DNA of 64,000 nucleotides from Laguncularia racemosa. Lineage: Eukaryota; Streptophyta; Magnoliopsida; Myrtales; Combretaceae. Position 1 is the stretch's first letter. Every line of letters begins with the position of its first letter. Positions 59,389 through 64,000 of the stretch are shown here, one piece after another. The position numbers were made by a program, and so were the translations under genes. Below the pieces are notes generated by a model that was given only the letters and a program-made list of their open reading frames with translations, searched no databases and was not told where the DNA came from. Where the stretch lies: NCBI GenBank assembly GCA_037954665.1, contig JBBMOL010000013.1, positions 5,642,001 to 5,706,000 on the forward strand. Direction: 5' to 3'.

Positions 59389-60803
59389 TGTCTGTTGTTC
59401 AGGGGGACCCCCTAATTTTTCAAATTTTCTAACATATGATTGTTATATGTCATGCTCTCCAAAGGATTCAGCCATTTCAATTAGATTTCCACATCATCAT
59501 TGTCTCTAATTGTCATCAACATGTAATATGCAATGCCCCCATGGAAAATAGGGTCTTGGATCAATTCTAATATTCCAATATATTATATGTAAGAATTTGG
59601 TATTATTCACATTCTTCTTCATTTTTAGATTTTTAATCGCATCTTTCTTATATTTTGACCCCCAATTGTTACTTACAATATTTCCAAAATGAGTAAATAA
59701 GAAATTTCACATAGTCACCCATTCTATCTTATTCGTAGCATGGATAAATAACTAGCTAATTTACAATAACAATTAATAATGGTTGCTTAAATTTCACTTT
59801 TGATTACAATGTTCATCTTCTTCCCATTAAAAAAATAATTAAAATTTTAGATAAGAAGAATAAAAAAATAATTTATTATTTTTTAATAAATTAAAAAAAT
59901 TAAATATTAATTTAAAAATAATGAAACTTTTTAATTTTGTCAAAAAATTAAAAAATTGAAAAAAATTTAATATATTTAACTTAAATTTAAATTAAAAAAA
60001 AATTGAATTTAAAATTTTTAGTAAAAAGAATTTTTTTAAATTTAAATTCTTTTCAAAATAATTTAATTGGAAAAATTAAAATATATATATAAATAAATTT
60101 TGAATTTAAAAAAATTAACTCTTATTTTAAAAACTCTTTAAAAAATACCCATTTTATCAAACACGTATTGTATGTAAACATTAAATACAACAAACTAATA
60201 CACTACAAATTAACAACAAGCACCAATATTTAAAGAAAAACTTATTACAAACTATCACAACATCAATGTTCATCTTCTTCCCATGTAAACTCCTTTGAAA
60301 CATTTTCTCAAACACGTATTATGCATAAACATTTTATATAATAATAGAAAAACTAATTACCTTATGTTGTGTGTTGCAAATTTTACATAAATCAAGTCTA
60401 ACACACTACAAACTAATAATAAGCAACAATATTTGGGGAAAAAAAATACACTATAAACAATCACAACTCAAATATTCTAAGGTTTTCTAAAATGATGAAA
60501 AATAACATAATGAGGAAAAAATTTTAATTACTGATAAAAATACGTACCAAAATGTGTCTTGACTGAGTTCTTTGTTGAAGAAATAGAGGGATCTCAATAA
60601 TTTCAATGAAAGGAGTTGATGAACAAAAACCTAAGCTTGTAGATCTACAAGCTTTTCTTTAGCTTCTAACTTGCATACGGAACTCTGTTTCTATGTATAA
60701 AGGAGTAGTGCCCTATGTGAAGAAGTTTAGTGTTCTATGTGAATTATTAAGGTTCTTTGTGTAAAAAGATGTCGGTATGTGGACAAATTATTTTTATGGC
60801 GGG
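59389..60803. other. AT-rich spacer
   Basis: 59820-60130 is extremely A/T-rich. A short segment (atgttcatcttcttcccat) occurs at 59809 and again at 60265, and cacgtatt with a following taaacatt also recurs, so there is a local duplication. No gene was recognised. Confidence 0.5.
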
Positions 60804-62871
60804 TGTCGAGTCTAATTTTTGAATTTCCCATTCCTAATCCGATCTATACTAGACCCTATGCTCATCTAATGTAGATCCTCAACTTGAGTTAGGAATTTCG
60901 TTTAATTTTGGAGTCGCCACCCAACTGTGGTTGGGAAAAATTGAATTAAGACTAATGGAGCGGATTAGTCTTAATTTGGACCACTAGTCGTCGTGATTTC
61001 CTCTTCTCGTTTTGTGAAAAGAGGAAAAGGAAAAACCAGAGTTTCTAAGTTCGGAAGCTAACCTATTAAAACCCTAAGGTTACCACCTAATCTCCTAAAA
61101 TTATCCCCATTTAGAAATGTCTTTTATTTTATTTTTGTTGCCTTTTATTGTGTTTTTGAGTGAATTATTCTAAGAAAATGAATTTTTTATTCCTTTTAAG
61201 ATTGTCCCAAATGGGTGCCTACGTACCTGCTATTCAGGATCAAACAAGCCGTAGTTTGCTTTTCCTGAAAACTTTAAGTGTGTTTGTGAATTTTAATTGT
61301 GAAATCTCTTTTGATTTATGTTTTTACAATTTTAGGATTTTTCTAAAAAAAGATCTAAGGCTAAGCTTTAATTTGATTTTTGAAAATAATTTTAAGGGAA
61401 AACATCAATTTTAGATTTATTTTGAGAAAATAATTTTTCTAAGTGATAAAACTCATTTTTCCTGTTTTTCAACTCATTTCTACTATTATAAATTATTATT
61501 ATTATTTATTTATTTTTATTATTTTTTTATTAATTTTTAATTTTTTTAGTTTTTATTAATTTTTCATAATTTTTATTTTTATCAAAAAAAAATTTCCCTC
61601 CTAGATTCTTATCTATCCTATTTTAAAATCTAAAATTTATTATCATTTTTCTAATATTTTTCTAATTTTCTACATTTTTATTATTTATTATTTTGATTAT
61701 ATTTTTTTATATTATTAAATCCTAAAAAAATTTAATTTCTAACATTTTTCTATTTATTGAAATATAAATAACACATAAGTAAATAAATAAATAACAAGTA
61801 ACAAATAAATAACAAATTAATGAATTAATTCGGAATAAAATAACCCAAATAAATAAACAAAAATATTAAAAAAAATCGAAAAATCCGACTTACCTGGATC
61901 CGGGTCGGTGCGCGAGTCGGGTCTGGTCGATCGGATGCGGCGGCGGGGAGTGCTCGTTGACGGCGTTCTGGCGGCCTTCTTTAGCGGTTGAGGTGTCGAA
62001 TCCTAAGTTATCGATGGTGAGGAATCCAATGGTGGCGGTGGTTTGCTTCAGAAACACCTCCTAGTGGTTGCCCAACTCTTGCTCGGCGGTCGCGGCTTCG
62101 AAAAACTCCGACGGACTTCGATTCTCTCTTTTCTCTCACTTTCTCTCGCTTTTGATCTATCTTCTTGCTTCCTCCCTTCCTCCTCTATTTATAGCCGCTC
62201 ACAAACTCCTCCGGATAAGCTCAAATCCGCCGATTTGGATAAACCCATTTTTTTTCCGTTTCGGATTCGGCCTTATCTCGACGATTTGATGTTAATCCCT
62301 TGTTTTTCTGTGATTTATCTGATGGATTTGGCTTTATCTCAACAGTAATCCAAAAGATTTGAGGAAAAACAAATGATTCCGCCTTCGTCGGACCTGCTCC
62401 GGCTTCCTCTCACGTCTGTTCGAGCGAAGGAGATGATCACGCGCGACACGCGTGACTTTCCCTGGCCAATCATGCGCTGCCACGTGGCAGCTTGAGGCAA
62501 AAGCGAAAAAAAAATTGCACAGAGTGCTCGGGGGGATTCGAACTCAGGACCTCAGGCTTCACACACGTTCCAGGCGCACACACGAACTAACTGAGCTGGC
62601 TCGATTTTATCTATTTCGCAAATTGCATATATGCAATGCAATTTTTTTTATTTTTTTGAAATTTCAAAATTTGTAAAAATTATTTAATCTTTATTATTGC
62701 CATTTCTGAAATTAGTTTTCAAAATTGATGTGTTTTCCTATTTATTTTTATTTTTTGAATATTTTTCCTATTTTTGCTAAATTAGAGAAAAATTGGAAAA
62801 AATTGGGAAAAATTGGAAATTGATCATTATTGATTATTATTGATTCTTAAGGCAAAAATGGGGTGTTTATA
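60804..62871 (-). repeat. 3' LTR (minus strand) of the right-edge element
   Basis: 2068 bp, TGTCGAGTC on the plus-left end. Contains a GC-rich island (61900-62480) with promoter-like CT-rich sequence and a tRNA-like segment. The plus-strand frames at 62043-62348 lie in this island and have no known domain. The first ~300 bp match 63700-64000 closely. Confidence 0.72.
62528..62604 (-). other. tRNA-like segment inside the LTR
   Basis: On the minus strand, CCAGCTCAGTTAGTTCG resembles a pol III A box, and GAGTTCGAATCCCCC ~50 bp later resembles a B box/T arm. The acceptor and D stems do not pair well, so it is not an intact tRNA gene. It may be tRNA-derived sequence held by this LTR family. Confidence 0.45.
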
Positions 62872-62989
62872 GCTGCCCCTCTTTGTAGTAAAGTTTGAAA
62901 AACTTAACTACAAAGACAAGAAAAACACCATTTTTGGCCTCTTGATTGAATAGATAACGCCTTGGTTTGGCTGGTTATCTGGAATTTGG

Positions 62990-63699
62990 TTTCTGGTGAG
63001 AAAATGCTCCATGAGCTAATAATCCCACGTGTTTGAAATGGTCCTAACAATTTAGAGTAATGTATCCTCCCAAAAAGTGCTCTATGGGCAGACTAATTGG
63101 TGATAGGAAACATCTCAAGCTTTATTTAAGAGTGTAGAACAACTGATGATAGGAAGTGTCTTATTGGACTAGCAACCTTGAAGGGAAGATTATCTTAGGA
63201 AGTGCTCTTATGAGCTGGCCACCTATCAATAGAAGCGTCTGACTAGCTTAGCGACTGTTTGGAAAAAATACCTCCGAAAAGTGCTCCTATGAGCTAACTA
63301 ATCGGTCGTCAAAAGTTTGAAAAAGTGCTCCTATGAGCTGATTAATTGGTAGATTCGAAAAGTGCTCCTCTGAGCTAACTAATCGGTAGATTCGAAAAGT
63401 GCTCCTTTGAGCTAACTAATCGATGGATTCGAAAAGTGCTCCTTTGAGCTAACTAATCGATGGATTCGAAAAGTGCTCCTTTGAGCTAACTAATCGATGG
63501 ATTCGAAAAGTGCTCCTCTGAGCTAACTAATCGATGGATTCGAAAAGTGCTCCTTTGAGCTAACTAATCGATGGATTCGAAAAGTGCTCCTCTGAGCTAA
63601 CTAATCGATGGATTCGAAAAGCGCTCCTCTGAGCTAACTAATTGATGGATTCGAAAAGTGCTCCTCTGAGCTACCTAATCGATGGATTCGAAAAGTGCT
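62990..63699. repeat. 37-bp tandem repeats in the deleted element interior
   Basis: From ~63351 about ten near-identical 37-bp units (gattcgaaaagtgctcct, then (c/t)tgagctaactaatcgatg). Irregular older units with the same aaagtgctc and gagct(a/g)a core extend back to ~62990. It occupies the same position next to the polypurine tract as the 3' repeats of the 17.4-kb element. Confidence 0.82.
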
Positions 63700-64000
63700 T
63701 GTCGAGTTTAATTTTGAATTTTCCCATTCCTAATCCGATCTAGACTAGTCCCTATGCTCATCTAATGTAGATCCTCGACTTGAGTTAGGAATTTCGTTTA
63801 ATTTAGGAGTCGCCACCCAACTGTTGTTGGGAAATATTGAATTAAGACTAAAGGAGCGGATTAGTCTTAATTTGGACCACTAGTCGTCGTTATTTCCTCT
63901 TCTCGTTTTTGAAAAGAGGAAAAGGGAAAACCAGAGTTTCTAAGTTCGAAGGCTAACCTATTAAAACCTTACGGTTACCACCTAATCTCCTAAAATTGAT
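63700..64000 (-). repeat. Partial second LTR of the right-edge element
   Basis: Begins TGTCGAGTTTAATTTTG and follows 60804-61110 with few differences until the window ends. Confidence 0.78.

Larger units (their letters stand above)
60804..64000 (-). mobile_element. Internally deleted Tat/Ogre-type LTR element (truncated by window end)
   Basis: LTR 60804-62871, an 832-bp interior (62872-63699), and the start of a second LTR at 63700 that runs off the window. Inverted relative to the 17.4-kb element: the LTR starts (minus) TATAAACACCCCATTTTTGC and ends AGACTCGACA, aligning with TGTAGACACACAATTTTTGC and AGACTCGATA there. A polypurine tract (AAAGAGGGGCAGC, minus strand) adjoins 62872, followed by tandem repeats. 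PBS, gag and pol are all missing between the repeats and the second LTR. Confidence 0.72.

Noticed and set aside
63351..63699. CRISPR-like appearance of regularly spaced 37-bp repeats
   Set aside because: The units are contiguous tandem repeats without unique spacers, in a plant LTR element.

Overview
The window is nuclear DNA of a flowering plant, most likely a eudicot. It is AT-rich, its genes have GT-AG introns, the proteins are of plant families (tonoplast aquaporin, NDH lumenal subunit, PHIP1, SOSEKI), and most of it is retroelement-derived. The species cannot be named from the sequence. All coordinates, splice sites and repeat boundaries were read by eye.

Host genes, left to right. (1) The 5' part of a PsbP-like gene matching PNSL1/PPL2, minus strand, six exons between 232 and 1464, continuing off the left edge. 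(2) A complete three-exon TIP1-type aquaporin, plus strand, 10997-13129, with a TATA box about 110 bp upstream. (3) A complete four-exon PHIP1-like gene (Lys-rich region, two RRMs, one CCHC knuckle), plus strand, 16480-29314; its second intron has grown to 10.07 kb. (4) A SOSEKI-like (DUF966) gene, plus strand, 35206-37472, which appears to carry a one-base deletion in exon 2 and is flanked by two copies of a ~600-bp direct repeat. These genes are unrelated in function and form no operon or cluster.

Transposable elements fill the rest. 1672-9164: three head-to-tail copies of a small, decayed Ty3/gypsy-type element (minus strand) sharing four ~170-bp LTRs; copy 1 also carries a 410-bp MITE candidate and copy 3 a 251-bp duplication. 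19147-20155: a MULE-type non-autonomous element with an 11-bp target duplication. 20766-28186: a 5'-truncated LINE whose reverse transcriptase region is interrupted by a full-length 5.5-kb LINE (10-bp target duplication); both lie antisense in the PHIP1 intron. 32835-33495: a ~550-bp foldback between 29-bp perfect direct repeats.

39.8-59.4 kb is a nest of four elements. A MuDR-like transposase pseudogene (minus) is split by a 17.4-kb Ty3/gypsy element of Tat/Ogre type (plus; TSD ATACT). That element in turn contains a 1.69-kb solo LTR in gag (TSD TTGTT) and a 4.49-kb gag-protease-only LTR element in the opposite orientation (TSD AATTG). The right edge (60804-64000) holds a second, internally deleted element of the Tat/Ogre type on the minus strand: a 2.07-kb LTR, an 0.83-kb remnant rich in 37-bp repeats, and the start of a second LTR.

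I found no rRNA genes, canonical tRNA genes or CRISPR arrays. The most unusual features are the precisely readable nested insertions, the shared-LTR tandem array, and the single-base lesion in the SOSEKI gene.
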